From Chloroflexota bacterium (GTDB taxonomy: Bacteria > Chloroflexota > Anaerolineae > Anaerolineales > Villigracilaceae), in the NCBI GenBank assembly GCA_013112685.1, contig JABFGC010000001.1, positions 806,001 through 870,000 on the forward strand: a stretch of 64,000 bases of DNA, given 5' to 3'. The notes under the pieces are model-generated. The model was not told the DNA's origin. It did not search any database and was given only the letters and a program-made list of their open reading frames with translations. Shown one piece after another: positions 9,853 through 18,456 of this stretch. Position numbers and translations under genes: made by a program. Numbering within the stretch: position 1 is the first letter of the stretch; every line of letters begins with the position of its first letter.

Positions 9853-9858
9853 ATTATA
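9853..9858 (-). promoter_or_regulatory. -10 box, probably leaderless promoter
   Basis: TATAAT on the minus strand, 6 nt from the ATG of the phosphodiesterase; paired with an opposite-facing box for the VIT gene 20 bp away. Confidence 0.6.
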
Positions 9859-9877
9859 AAATTTTTCGCGGCGGGAT

Positions 9878-9883
9878 TATGAT
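9878..9883 (+). promoter_or_regulatory. -10 box, probably leaderless promoter
   Basis: TATGAT, 6 nt before the ATG of the VIT-family gene at 9890. No ribosome site is present. Confidence 0.5.
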
Positions 9884-9889
9884 TTTGGT

Positions 9890-10624
9890 ATGAACACTCC
9901 ACATTCGCTTCACGAAGAGTTGATCCATCACAGCCTCACCGACCCGCACAGGCGCGGCTCGGGGCTTTCGGATTTTATTTTGGGCGCGCAGGACGGGCTG
10001 GTCAACGTGCTGGGGGTGGTGCTGGGTATCGCCGCGGCGACGAACGATGCGCGCGTGGTGCTGGTGGCGGGACTTGCCACCACCTTCGCCGAATCCATTT
10101 CGATGGGCGCGGTGGCGTTTACGACCACGCTCGCCGATGCGGATTTGTACCAGAGCGAGCGCGAACGCGAGTATCGGCACATCGTCGAAGCGCCGAAGCT
10201 CGAGACGGAGGAAATCCGCGATATTTACAAGCGCAAGGGGTTCAATGGGGAACTGCTCAACCGCATTGTGCAGACCATCACGGCAAACGAGGATGTGTGG
10301 GTGGCGGTGATGATGGCGGAGGAGCATCAACTCTCGCCGGTGGATCGAAGAACGGCGATGCGCGCGGCGTGGGTGGTGGGGCTTTCCGCCATCGTCGGCT
10401 CGCTTGTGCCGATTGCGCCGTTCATGTTCCTGCCGGTTTCCACCAGCATGTGGGTTTCGGTGCTGGTGACGGCGCTGGTCTTGTTTGCCATCGGCGCGTA
10501 CAAGGCGCGCGTGACGGTGGGCAAGCCCATGCGCAGTGGAATGGAAATGATGCTGATCGGAACGATCAGCGCGCTTGCCGGTTATTTAGTCGGCGTGCTT
10601 CTCAAGATCCCGCCCCTTCCGTGA
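9890..10624 (+). CDS. VIT1/CCC1-family iron/manganese transporter
   Basis: Members of the family export Fe2+/Mn2+ from the cytosol by proton exchange. The 244-aa protein begins with a short helix, then GSGLSDFILGAQDGLVNVLGVVLGIA (first membrane helix with the family's conserved DG and N), a second helix SISMGAVAFTTT, a cytoplasmic metal-binding-type helical section rich in Glu (SEREREYRHIVEAPKLETEEI), and three C-terminal helices. Length and order match the family. The 3' end overlaps by 39 bp the convergent membrane protein gene at 10586-10945. Confidence 0.9.
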   Translation: MNTPHSLHEELIHHSLTDPHRRGSGLSDFILGAQDGLVNVLGVVLGIAAATNDARVVLVAGLATTFAESISMGAVAFTTTLADADLYQSEREREYRHIVEAPKLETEEIRDIYKRKGFNGELLNRIVQTITANEDVWVAVMMAEEHQLSPVDRRTAMRAAWVVGLSAIVGSLVPIAPFMFLPVSTSMWVSVLVTALVLFAIGAYKARVTVGKPMRSGMEMMLIGTISALAGYLVGVLLKIPPLP

Positions 10625-10945
10625 CGGTTTGCTGAAATACAGATTTGCCAGCATTCCAAGGAAGAAGACGAACGCCATTGCGATGATGACTTCCGCTCCC
10701 CAGCCGATGACGGGGATGAAGAAAAGGATCTCGAGCGCGGCATCCTTCAAAATGGTGGAAAGTCCGTAAAGCGCGATGGAGGCATAGCCGATTTCCTTCA
10801 ACTCCAGTTTCGCCTCGTGCATTTTGGCGATGTGCACGACCATGTAAACTTCCAGCGCGGTGAGCAGGAGGGATGTGCCGGGAATGGGCGCGGTCAGTGC
10901 GGAGATGACGCCGGCGATGAGGGTGTAAGTCAGGATGAGTTTCAT
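10586..10945 (-). CDS. Small polytopic membrane protein
   Basis: A 119-aa hydrophobic protein starting MKLILTYTLIAGVISALTAPIPGTS, with about three to four membrane segments and a short basic C-terminal tail (SKPSRKGRDLEKH). The central PIPGTSLLLTALEVYMVVHIAK segment loosely resembles DUF697-type membrane proteins; function unknown. The start at 10945 overlaps the stop codon of the upstream gene by 4 nt (ATGA), so the two are translationally coupled. Its 3' end overlaps the convergent VIT gene. Confidence 0.7.
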   Translation of the reverse strand: MKLILTYTLIAGVISALTAPIPGTSLLLTALEVYMVVHIAKMHEAKLELKEIGYASIALYGLSTILKDAALEILFFIPVIGWGAEVIIAMAFVFFLGMLANLYFSKPSRKGRDLEKHAD

Positions 10946-11421
10946 CTGCCCATAAAGTAGAACGCGGCGACGGCTGCCGCCGCCAGCGCAAAGCACAATA
11001 CGATTCCAAGAATCACCCACAGGAAAATTCCCGGTCCTTTGTCTTCCTGCATGACCGGAGAACCCTGCGGCATGAACGGTTTTGATTCAAACTGCGGTTC
11101 GCGGCTGGCTTGCGAGGTTTGCGCGGCGAAGTCCCCCGGCAGGATGCCCGTGTTGGAGAGCAGTTTGAAGGCGGCATCCACGCTTTGGCGCAGGTCGGGC
11201 GGCAGGTCGTCGAGGGTGTGGATGGTTTTCCCGTCCACGTCTATTTTTGTGGAATAGGCGGAGAGCACGTTCTGCACTACGTCGCCTTCCAGAAAATCGG
11301 GAATGCCGTTGCCGTTCTCGTCCACGAAGATGCGCATCATTTGCTCGTATGCCTGCCTCTCGTTGGCGGGCATTTCATCGGGATGGTTGTAGGTCTTGCC
11401 GTTGAAGGTAATGACGGGCAT
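10942..11421 (-). CDS. Membrane-anchored protein with EF-hand-like calcium loop
   Basis: A 159-aa protein starting MPVITFNGKTY. Residues ~35-45 (DENGNGIPDFLEGD) match the D-x-[DN]-x-[DN]-G-x(2)-[DE] type loop of EF-hand/dockerin calcium sites. A Gln/Pro-rich stretch then leads to a C-terminal membrane helix (GIFLWVILGIVLCFALAAAAVAAFYFMGR), so it is tail-anchored. It is coupled to the small membrane protein downstream. Function unknown. I prefer the ATG at 11421 to the one 24 nt upstream because the fold begins there. Confidence 0.7.
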   Translation of the reverse strand: MPVITFNGKTYNHPDEMPANERQAYEQMMRIFVDENGNGIPDFLEGDVVQNVLSAYSTKIDVDGKTIHTLDDLPPDLRQSVDAAFKLLSNTGILPGDFAAQTSQASREPQFESKPFMPQGSPVMQEDKGPGIFLWVILGIVLCFALAAAAVAAFYFMGR

Positions 11422-11646
11422 GGGCGCTCCTTTGTCCGCTTTCAATTTTACACGCAGACTTGAAAAAAAACCTCCCGTTCCCGCTCACTTCCCTGGCTGC
11501 CTCATGACATTAATCCCTCTTTTTTCACCTTTCGTATCTCTTAAGTTTTGGGGATTGAATTAATGACGTTTTTCCTGCAAAATTGGAAATGTATTTGCCA
11601 TCCCGGGTGCGGGACCGGGAAATCCAAAAGAAAGGAGGTAGCGGTC

Positions 11647-11802
11647 ATGCTGTTCTCACCTAAAGAAAGCGGGCAAGGCCTTGTGGAGTATGCTTTTATT
11701 CTTGTTTTAGTAGCCATTGTCGTACTTGTGTCCTTATTATTTATCGGTCCCTTCCTTGGCAACGTGTTCAGTAAGATCAACTCCAGCCTGTCGAGCGTAT
11801 GA
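11647..11802 (+). CDS. Flp/Fap-type IVb pilin, copy 1
   Basis: A 51-aa type IVb pilin: short basic leader (MLFSPKESGQ), the conserved G-LVEYA processing/assembly region and one long hydrophobic helix ending in GNVFSKINSSLSSV. Such pilins are cut by a prepilin peptidase and assemble into Flp pili or act in type II-like secretion. An AAAGGAGG ribosome site lies 8-15 nt before the ATG. It is a tandem paralogue of the gene at 11960. No tad assembly genes (ATPase, TadC, peptidase) are in the window. Confidence 0.88.
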   Translation: MLFSPKESGQGLVEYAFILVLVAIVVLVSLLFIGPFLGNVFSKINSSLSSV

Positions 11803-11959
11803 GGATTCCCCGCAAAAACGCCCCCTGCATCTTTGTTAGGCTAACATAATTGTTAAGGAAAACATAAGCGTCTCACTTGCAATTTTGGACAGACACTGTA
11901 AAATAAGGTCAATCTCAGGACGGCCCCTGGGAAATATCGAAGAAAGGAGATTAATCGCC

Positions 11960-12115
11960 ATGTTGTTCTCACCCAAAGAAAAAGGCCAGGGTCTTGTTGA
12001 ATACGCTTTGATTCTCGTTTTGGTTGCCATCGTTGTTATCGCGGCTCTGATGATTCTCGGCCCGATCATCGGCAACGTATTCAGCAAAATCAACTCCAGC
12101 CTCTCCGGCGTGTAG
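11960..12115 (+). CDS. Flp/Fap-type IVb pilin, copy 2
   Basis: Same length (51 aa) and layout as copy 1: MLFSPKEKGQGLVEYAL, hydrophobic helix, end GNVFSKINSSLSGV. An AAAGGAG ribosome site precedes the ATG. The ~157-bp spacer between the copies resembles the leader of copy 1 in its last 40 bp (gggaaat...gaaaggag), as expected for a tandem duplication. A bidirectional terminator follows. Confidence 0.88.
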   Translation: MLFSPKEKGQGLVEYALILVLVAIVVIAALMILGPIIGNVFSKINSSLSGV

Positions 12116-12133
12116 TTGTGCCTGTTCAAACGA

Positions 12134-12168
12134 AAAGTCCCGTCGTGAGACGGGGCTTTTTTATTTTT
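12134..12168. terminator. Bidirectional rho-independent terminator
   Basis: Stem AAGTCCCGTC / GACGGGGCTT with a GTGA loop, flanked by A and T tracts on both sides, between the pilin gene and the convergent methyltransferase. Confidence 0.85.
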
Positions 12169-12676
12169 TGTACACGTAAATCAACGCTTCACGGTCGAAA
12201 AAATCCGCTGCCCAGCCCGGCAGGTCGAACGAAACCGTCACCACACGCACGCCGGGCTTTAACTCCTCCATCAGTTTTTTCCCAAGCCGCGCCCCATAGT
12301 CGGATGTGAGATACGCAAAGACGATGTCCGCCTCCCCGAGGTTCGACTTGAAAAAATTCCCCGCCTCAATTCGGACCTGTGAGCCGACTCCGTTCCAGTG
12401 GGCGTTTACCCAGCCGACGGCGCACTGAACCGGTCCCGCCTCGATGCCCACAGCGTGGAGTCCAAACTCCTTCGCAGCAATGACCAGCACCCGTCCGTGA
12501 CCCGAGCCGAGATCGTACAGCGTTTCTCCCGGCTGTGGATTCGCCAATTCCAGCGCCCGGCGAATCCGCTCCCGGCTCGCCGCCACCGGCGGCAGACCAT
12601 ACCAGGCGGGCACCAGCGCCCACAGCAGGGCGATCAAAACCACCAAAGCGGCAAGCGCGCCGAGAACAACCTCCAC
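12161..12676 (-). CDS. Class I SAM-dependent methyltransferase with N-terminal membrane helix
   Basis: A 171-aa protein. Residues 1-25 form one hydrophobic helix (VVLGALAALVVLIALLWALVP); the rest is a Rossmann-type methyltransferase domain with motif I LYDLGSGHGRVLVIAAKE, then VGIEAG (acidic ribose-binding residue), and DIVFAYLTSDYG. Similar small proteins are annotated as class I methyltransferases; the substrate is unknown. Its start codon lies one base after the MFS transporter stop, so the two genes form an operon. Confidence 0.8.
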   Translation of the reverse strand: MEVVLGALAALVVLIALLWALVPAWYGLPPVAASRERIRRALELANPQPGETLYDLGSGHGRVLVIAAKEFGLHAVGIEAGPVQCAVGWVNAHWNGVGSQVRIEAGNFFKSNLGEADIVFAYLTSDYGARLGKKLMEELKPGVRVVTVSFDLPGWAADFFDREALIYVYKK

Positions 12677-12677
12677 T

Positions 12678-13825
12678 TTATTCCCTTTGCATTCTGCGCA
12701 AGGCTAGAATCCCTGCCATGTTGAACAGGATGGCGGTCAACGCCACGAACACGAAGCCGAATTGCTGATAAATGAACGCCGCCAGGAACGCGCTGAGGGC
12801 GCGCCCAAGAGCATGACCGGTCACATTCAGGGATAAGAGCGTCGCCCGCGCCGAAGGGACGAGTTCCGTCACCATCGGGATGTGACTGACCATCACATAT
12901 TCTGAACGTGATGTAGAAAAAGAACAAACCGACCAGCGCACCCATTTGAGTCCACCCGATGAAGGGGAGCAGGAGCGCCGCCGCCGAATTGGCAACCAGC
13001 CCGATGGCGAGCGCGCGCGGCTTGCCGAGCCTGTCCGTTGTGAGCGCGACCAGCCCTTCGCCGCTCAACTCGGAGATGCCGATCACTGCGGAAGCGCCCG
13101 CCAGCGCCGCAATCTTCAGCCCAAACGAATCCTCCAGCCAGACGCCAAAGATAACGTTGACCAGTTCATTCGCGGCGCTTGCCCACAGCGCAATCGAAAT
13201 CCCCGCCAGCGCGCGCGTTGACTTGAACACGGCGCGGTAGCCCTCCCGTGAGTTTGCCACCGGTTCGTGGTGAGGGTCTTCCGCTGGAACGATGCGCCAG
13301 ATGATGAAGAAGGCGACCAGCCCCGAGGATGGTGAACAGCGGAAATGGCGCAGACCAGCCGAAGCGGTCAATCAAAAACCCGGCAACCGGCACGCCGACG
13401 ATGAAGCCAAGCGACCATGCCACCTCGGTCACAGCCAGAGCGGTGCCGCGCTGGTTGTAGGGAATACGGTCTCCGAAATAGGCTTGCATGGCGGGATCGA
13501 ACATGAACTTGCCGACCATTGCAAAACTGAGCGCGACGGCGAGCGCCCAAAAGGTGGGGAAGACCGCCACAATGCCGATGCCCAGTGTGAAAATGCCCAG
13601 GCCCGTCAACATGCCGAACTTCCTCCCGCGCCGGTCTGCGATGGGACCGAGCAAGGGACTGGTCGCGCCCAGCAGGGAACGCGCTGTCATCAGCAGGGAC
13701 ATGGTGGCGATGTCCACGCCCAGGCCGCGGGCGAAGATGGGCAGGAACGGGTAGACCATCCGGTGCGCGGAATTCAGGATGGTGCGTAAAAACATGAAGA
13801 TGATGAGTTGGAAGCGGAGGCGCAT
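12678..13825 (-). CDS. MFS transporter, two frameshifts
   Basis: Major facilitator superfamily exporter with 12 expected helices. The N-terminal half includes ADRRGRKFGMLTG, the family's loop 2-3 signature, and AVTEVAWSLGFIVGVPVAGFLID. The frame breaks near 13323 (an extra G in GGGG) and 12907 (TTCAGAAT for TTCGAAT). Removing both bases gives a continuous 381-aa protein ending NMAGILALRRMQRE. Substrate unknown. It is the first gene of a pair with the methyltransferase. Confidence 0.82.
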
Positions 13826-13842
13826 GATGAGGGATTCAGGGA

Positions 13843-13899
13843 ATCAGCGATTCGGGGATTCAGCGATTCGGGGATTCAGCGATTCAGTGATTCAGTGGG
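13843..13899. repeat. Degenerate tandem repeat (gattcagcgattcggg), left of four-helix gene
   Basis: Four to five copies of gattcagcgattc(ggg) units just 3' of the four-helix-bundle gene. A second array of the same unit lies on the other side of that gene (14332-14418). Confidence 0.75.
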
Positions 13900-14310
13900 T
13901 TAGCGTTTGGGTTGGAAGGATTTTTGGTGGGCAATCTCAGTGACAAGGAGGGCGATGACTTCGTTGGCAAGGGCAAGACGGAGCTGAACTGTTTGGCTGT
14001 CCATGAATCGTCTGGCGCGGAACACCCAGCCTTTTGTTTCGCGGGCAGAGGCGAGGGAGACGCGGTAATGATACAGAAGTTCTTTGCCATAGCCGCGTCC
14101 CAGTCCTTCTTCGAGATTGGCGGAAATGGATGCTGAACTTCGCACAATCTGGTCGGCGAGTTTTTGCCCGCGAGCATCTTTCATCCACGTTTCGGTATCA
14201 TCCCAAATAAGGTCGTACAGATACAGCGCCTTGCGATAGCCTGCAAAATTCCAGATCGGCTCGGTTTTAATATCTTTTGGAACGTCCTTTTCCCAGTCTT
14301 TGTATTCCAT
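13900..14310 (-). CDS. Four-helix bundle protein (S23/Avd-like)
   Basis: A 136-aa helical protein of the four-helix-bundle family that includes proteins encoded in 23S rRNA intervening sequences and Avd of diversity-generating retroelements. Typical parts: W-x-KAL-LYDLIWD early, then [43 protein letters not shown], where the IVRSS-SI-ANLEEG helix is diagnostic. No reverse transcriptase or rRNA gene lies nearby. The gene is bracketed by two arrays of the same short repeat, as if inserted as a cassette. Function unknown. Confidence 0.85.
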   Translation of the reverse strand: MEYKDWEKDVPKDIKTEPIWNFAGYRKALYLYDLIWDDTETWMKDARGQKLADQIVRSSASISANLEEGLGRGYGKELLYHYRVSLASARETKGWVFRARRFMDSQTVQLRLALANEVIALLVTEIAHQKSFQPKR

Positions 14311-14331
14311 GATTTATCCTTTCGTCTGATA

Positions 14332-14418
14332 TGGTGATTCGTTAACTCGCTGATTCGCTGAATCGATGAATCGCTGAATCGCTGAGTCAGTGAGTCAGCG
14401 AATCAGCGATTCAGCGGG
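14332..14418. repeat. Degenerate tandem repeat (gctgaatcgctga), right of four-helix gene
   Basis: About eight copies of an 8-9 bp unit (gctgattc, gctgaatc, gtgagtcagc) running up to the end of the next gene, whose last codons (from 14403) lie in it. Confidence 0.75.
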
Positions 14419-15005
14419 TAAGCCCACTTTGTGAAGAAAAATGCCGCGAGCCACGCCAGCAGGTTCAAGCCGACGAAGAACCCGATGATGGCGTAATTCC
14501 CCGAATTGAAGATCGGCGAAGGCGGCGGGTGCATGATATTTTCCGCGGTGGAAAAGACCGCGCGCAGGACGACAATGTAAAGGATATTCACCAGCGATGT
14601 GAGCCATGCAATGTTGAACAGCCACAAACCGAGTTGAAGCAGGATACCCGTCACGGCGAAGATCAACGCCAGGCGGAAGCGCGGCTCGGCGAGGAACAAA
14701 CCGTTCCAGTTGGTCTGCATGGCGAGCATGGAAAGCGGCAGGTAGGTGACCCAGAAGAGGATGCCCGTCCGACCGAGCGGCGCGCTCCAGGGCGTGGAAA
14801 AGGTCCGCCGCAGGAGCAAGCCCAAAAGTCCGGCGAGAGCCGCAGCGAGGAAGGCAATCTCCGCGGTCAGCACCCAGGCTCCATGCAGATAAACGAGGCG
14901 GACGTTCGATCCCAGCGACTGTTCTTCGGGACCAAACAACGTCGCCACAGCAATGACGGCAAGCGTTATGAAGAAATACAACAGGTTGGGTTTTTGATTG
15001 GACAT
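14403..15005 (-). CDS. Polytopic membrane protein of unknown function
   Basis: A 200-aa protein starting MSNQKPNLLYFFITL with about five to six hydrophobic helices, no recognised domain and the C-terminus FFFTKWAYPLNR. A polar stretch (NIMHPPPSPIFNSGNY) lies between the last two helices. I chose the ATG at 15005 because a TACAAT box ends 6 nt before it; the open frame continues upstream to 15752 only because it is antisense to the ATPase gene. The last codons overlap a tandem repeat, so the C-terminal tail may have been changed by repeat growth. Confidence 0.75.
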   Translation of the reverse strand: MSNQKPNLLYFFITLAVIAVATLFGPEEQSLGSNVRLVYLHGAWVLTAEIAFLAAALAGLLGLLLRRTFSTPWSAPLGRTGILFWVTYLPLSMLAMQTNWNGLFLAEPRFRLALIFAVTGILLQLGLWLFNIAWLTSLVNILYIVVLRAVFSTAENIMHPPPSPIFNSGNYAIIGFFVGLNLLAWLAAFFFTKWAYPLNR

Positions 15006-15011
15006 GTCCGA

Positions 15012-15017
15012 ATTGTA
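15012..15017 (-). promoter_or_regulatory. -10 box, probably leaderless promoter
   Basis: TACAAT on the minus strand, 6 nt before the ATG at 15005. Confidence 0.5.
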
Positions 15018-15233
15018 ACCGTTACCCAACACTTTTGCCGGGCAGTTCGCCTGTGTGCTCATGACATAATGCTTGACAATCCTTTTATACAGGAATACAC
15101 TCAACGCGCTTTGACCACAGTCATCACCTCGTTGGCGGTTTTTCATCCGCTTGAATCTTATAGATGTTTTCCGGGACCATTCAGAGAGACGATGGTCTCG
15201 TTTTAATTTGCATAAAAACCCCAGGAGCAGTTC

Positions 15234-18146
15234 ATGCCGCACGAAGAAACAACGCAGGAAGAATTTCACGCCCTCACCGCCGAGGAAACGCTCAGGCATC
15301 TCGAAGTCCATGCCGAAGGCTTGAGCGCCGCCGAAGCCGAAAAGCGGCTGGCGCATTACGGACCAAACCAGTTGCGTGAAGCGCCGCGCCCCGGCTTCCT
15401 TGCCATGCTGTGGGACCAACTGAACAACTTTGTGGTGATCCTTCTTATCGTCGCTTCGGTCATTTCCGCCCTGCTCGGCGATTACGTGGAGGCAACCGCC
15501 ATCATGGCGATCGTCGTATTGAACGCCGTGCTCGGCATCATTCAGGAACAGCGCGCCGAACAGGCGCTCGCCGCGTTGAAAAAACTCGCCGCCCCCGAAG
15601 CGCAGGTGCTGCGCGACGGATCGCGCAAATCCATCCCGGCATACAACCTCGTGCCAGGGCGACATCGTCTTTTTGGAAGCGGGCAACTTCATCCCCGCGG
15701 ATTTGCGCCTGCTCGAAGCCGTCAACCTGCGCGTGGAGGAAGCCTCGCTCACCGGCGAATCCCTGCCGGTTCAAAAGAACGCGGCGACGGTGCTCGAAAA
15801 GAACGTGCCGCTCGGCGACAGAAAAAACACCGCCTTCATGGGGACCGTCGTTTCCTACGGGCGCGGGCGCGGCGTGGTCACCAGCACCGGCATGAACACG
15901 CAACTCGGTCTCATCGCCACCATGCTGCAAAGTGTGGAATCCGAAGAGACGCCCCTCCAGCGCCGCCTCGACCAGTTGGGCAGGTCGCTCAGCATTGGCG
16001 CGCTAATCCTGGTGTTCGTCGTTTTCATCGTTGCGCTCTTCAATTACACCGACATCAACGCGCTGTTCTCCACGCCCATCGAATATTTCAAGGAATTTGC
16101 GGGCGAGATCACCGAGGTCTTCATCATCGCCATCAGCCTTGCCATTGCCGCCGTGCCGGAAGGTCTGCCCGCCGTAGTCACCATCTCCCTCGGCGCTCGG
16201 CATGCGCGAAATGATCCAGCGCCACGCGCTCATCCGCAAACTTTCCTCGGTCGAGACGCTCGGCTCCGCGACAGTCATCTGCTCGGATAAAACCGGGACT
16301 CTCACCCAAAACGAGATGACCGTCACGCGCATCTGGGCAGACGGGCAGTTTGTCAGCGTTTCAGGGAGCGGATATACGCCGAAAGGGGATTTCCGCATAG
16401 ACGGCAAGCCGGTGGACGCGGGAGAGTATCCCGCCATCCTTTCCACCCTTTGGCTGGGCGTGTTGAACAACGACGCCGAAATCGAGATCACCGGCGAGTC
16501 CGACTCCCAGCAGACCTATCGCATCGTGGGCGACCCCACGGAAGGCGCACTGCTGGTTGCGGCGTCGAAGGCGGGCGCGATCCACGTGGAAATTGATGAA
16601 GCCTACCCGCGCGAGAGCGAAGTGCCGTTCGACTCGGAACGCAAGCGAATGATCACCATCCACGATGTGATCAAGCCCCATCCCAGCGACCCTTCGCCGT
16701 TCTACGACGAAAGGCACAAAGACTGGGATGTCATCGTCGTCAAAGGCGCGCCGGACATCATCCTGAATCTTTGCTCCAAATACCTGGGCATGGACGACAA
16801 ACCGCGCGAGTTGACCGACGATATGCGGGATAAAATCCTCGCCGCCAACGACACGATGACCAAAGACGCCCTGCGCGTGCTCGGCTTCGCCTACCGCGTG
16901 GAGAGGGACGTTCCCGATAACATCGAGGAAGTCAAGACCGAAGACCTCGAAAAGGAACTGGTCTTTGCCGGTCTGATGGGCATGATTGACCCGCCGCGCG
17001 CCGAGGTCAAGCCCGCCCTCGAAAATGCGCGCCATGCGGGCATCCGCACCGTAATGATCACCGGCGACTTCCCCAACACCGCCCGCGCCATCGCCGAGAC
17101 CATCGGCATGCTCAAGCGCGGCAGAAAAGTGATGACCGGCGCACAGCTCGACGCCATGAGCGACGAGGAACTGAAAAACGTCATCGAAGAGGTGGCAGTC
17201 TTCGCCCGCGTCTCGCCCGAACACAAGATGCGCATCGTGGACGCATTGCAAGCCAACAACGAAGTGGTCGCCATGACGGGCGACGGCGTCAACGACGCGC
17301 CCGCCATCAAGCGCGCCGACATCGGCGTGGCGATGGGCATCACCGGCACCGACGTTGCCAAAGGCACCGCCGACATGGTGCTGACCGACGACAACTACGC
17401 CAGCATCGTCTCCGCGGTGGAGCAGGGACGCATCATCTACTCGAACATCCGCAAGTTTGTGTTCTTCCTGCTCTCCTCCAACGTGGCGGAGATCATGATC
17501 ATCTTCCTCGCCACCCTTGCCGGTCTGCCTGCGCCGCTGACCGCCATCCAGTCTCTTGTGGCTCAACCTCATCACCGACGGCGCGCCCGCGCTCGCCCCG
17601 GCAATGGAAAAAGGCGACCCCGACATCATGGACCAGAAGCCGCGCGCCAAGACCGAGCCGATCGTCAACCGTTCGATGAGCATCGGCATCCTCGTGCAGA
17701 CCTTCGCCCAGACCGGCGCCGTGCTGACCGCCTTCATCATGGGCTTGGCATGGCATCTTAGGGCAGGCACGAGCATCCCCATCGGCGTGGACCTGCTGTC
17801 CTTCGTCCTGGATTACGATTGGCGCGGCGTGGACGTGCAGACCGCCGAGACGATGGCGTTCGTCACCCTCTCGCTGGCGGAACTCTTCCGCGCCTACACC
17901 GTCCGTTCGGAGCGCGCTTCGATCTTCAAGATCGGCATGTTCTCCAACAAATACATGCAGTACGCGGTGGGACTTTCCATCACGCTGTTGCTGCTGGTTT
18001 GCGCCGTACCGTTCCTCCAGCCCATCTTCAACACCCACTTCCTCAGCCTGCGCGAGTGGGGTCTGGTCGTGGGGCTGGCGCTCCTCCCTGCGGTTGCCGA
18101 GGAAATCACCAAGTTCTTCCTGCGAAGAGCGGAAAATAACCAGTAG
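15234..18146 (+). CDS. P-type (P2A, Ca2+/cation) transporting ATPase, three frameshifts
   Basis: ATP-driven cation pump in the cell membrane. Order of parts: N-terminal cation-ATPase domain ([26 protein letters not shown]), first helices, A-domain TGES (15746), the helix-4 PEGLPAV ion-site motif (16157), phosphorylation motif SDKTGTLT (16286), KGAPD nucleotide-binding loop, GDGVNDAPA hinge (17280), and a helix-6 segment [18 protein letters not shown] and the TDG motif point to the SERCA/PMR1-like P2A group, so Ca2+ or Mn2+ is likely. The frame breaks near 15657, 16193 and 17555; each is one extra base, and removing all three gives 969 aa. An AGGAG ribosome site precedes the ATG. Confidence 0.9.
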
Positions 18147-18165
18147 CGGTAAAGGAGGAAGTGAA

Positions 18166-18192
18166 GTAGAGCGAGATAGTATCTCGCTCTAC
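18166..18192. terminator. Palindrome after the ATPase
   Basis: Perfect 13-bp stem GTAGAGCGAGATA / TATCTCGCTCTAC with a 1-nt centre, 20 nt after the stop codon. The perfect symmetry may mean a repeat rather than a dedicated terminator. Confidence 0.5.
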
Positions 18193-18244
18193 TCAGCGCA
18201 TCACTTCAACTGACCCATTGTCAAATAACCCACCCCTGCTGCGA

Positions 18245-18277
18245 ACAATCCCCCGGTTCAGACGGGAGATTGTTTTG
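18245..18277 (+). terminator. Rho-independent terminator-like hairpin
   Basis: Stem ACAATCCCCCG / CGGGAGATTGT followed by TTTTG. It lies between the ATPase and a dispersed repeat. Confidence 0.6.
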
Positions 18278-18278
18278 T

Positions 18279-18400
18279 TAACTCACCTTACGCGATTTCA
18301 TCGTAGGGGCGACCCGTTTGGGCAAAACAGGCAGCCAATCTTCAAGAAAGGGTCGCCCTGTGCCAGACATTTTGCAAAAACATGGATGGGCCGCCCCTAC
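18279..18400. repeat. 122-bp dispersed repeat (GTAGGGGCGACCC family), copy 1
   Basis: Starts TAACTCACCTTACGC, then GTAGGGGCGACCCG at 18303 and ends GGGCCGCCCCTAC. Copy 2 at 40312-40433 has exactly the same length and order, with an internal AAGAAAGGGTCGCCCT in both. A 29-bp core-only version is at 33336-33364. Confidence 0.8.
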
Positions 18401-18421
18401 CGCGTTTAAGACATTTGTCAG

Positions 18422-18449
18422 TTGTGCAAAGACAAAAAGACAATACAAT
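18422..18449 (+). promoter_or_regulatory. Promoter of the CDF gene, leaderless type
   Basis: -35 TTGTGC (18422-18427), 16-bp spacer, -10 TACAAT (18444-18449), then 7 nt to the ATG at 18457. Confidence 0.55.
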
Positions 18450-18456
18450 TTGCACC

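Noticed and set aside
16361..17782. 473-aa minus-strand open frame antisense to the P-type ATPase
   Set aside because: His/Asp/Val-rich shadow of GC-rich coding sequence; the ATPase motifs in the plus frame are clear.
15234..18146. Programmed frameshifting in the P-type ATPase
   Set aside because: No slippery heptamer with a following pseudoknot is evident, and the three breaks match the same one-base-insertion pattern found in twelve other genes.
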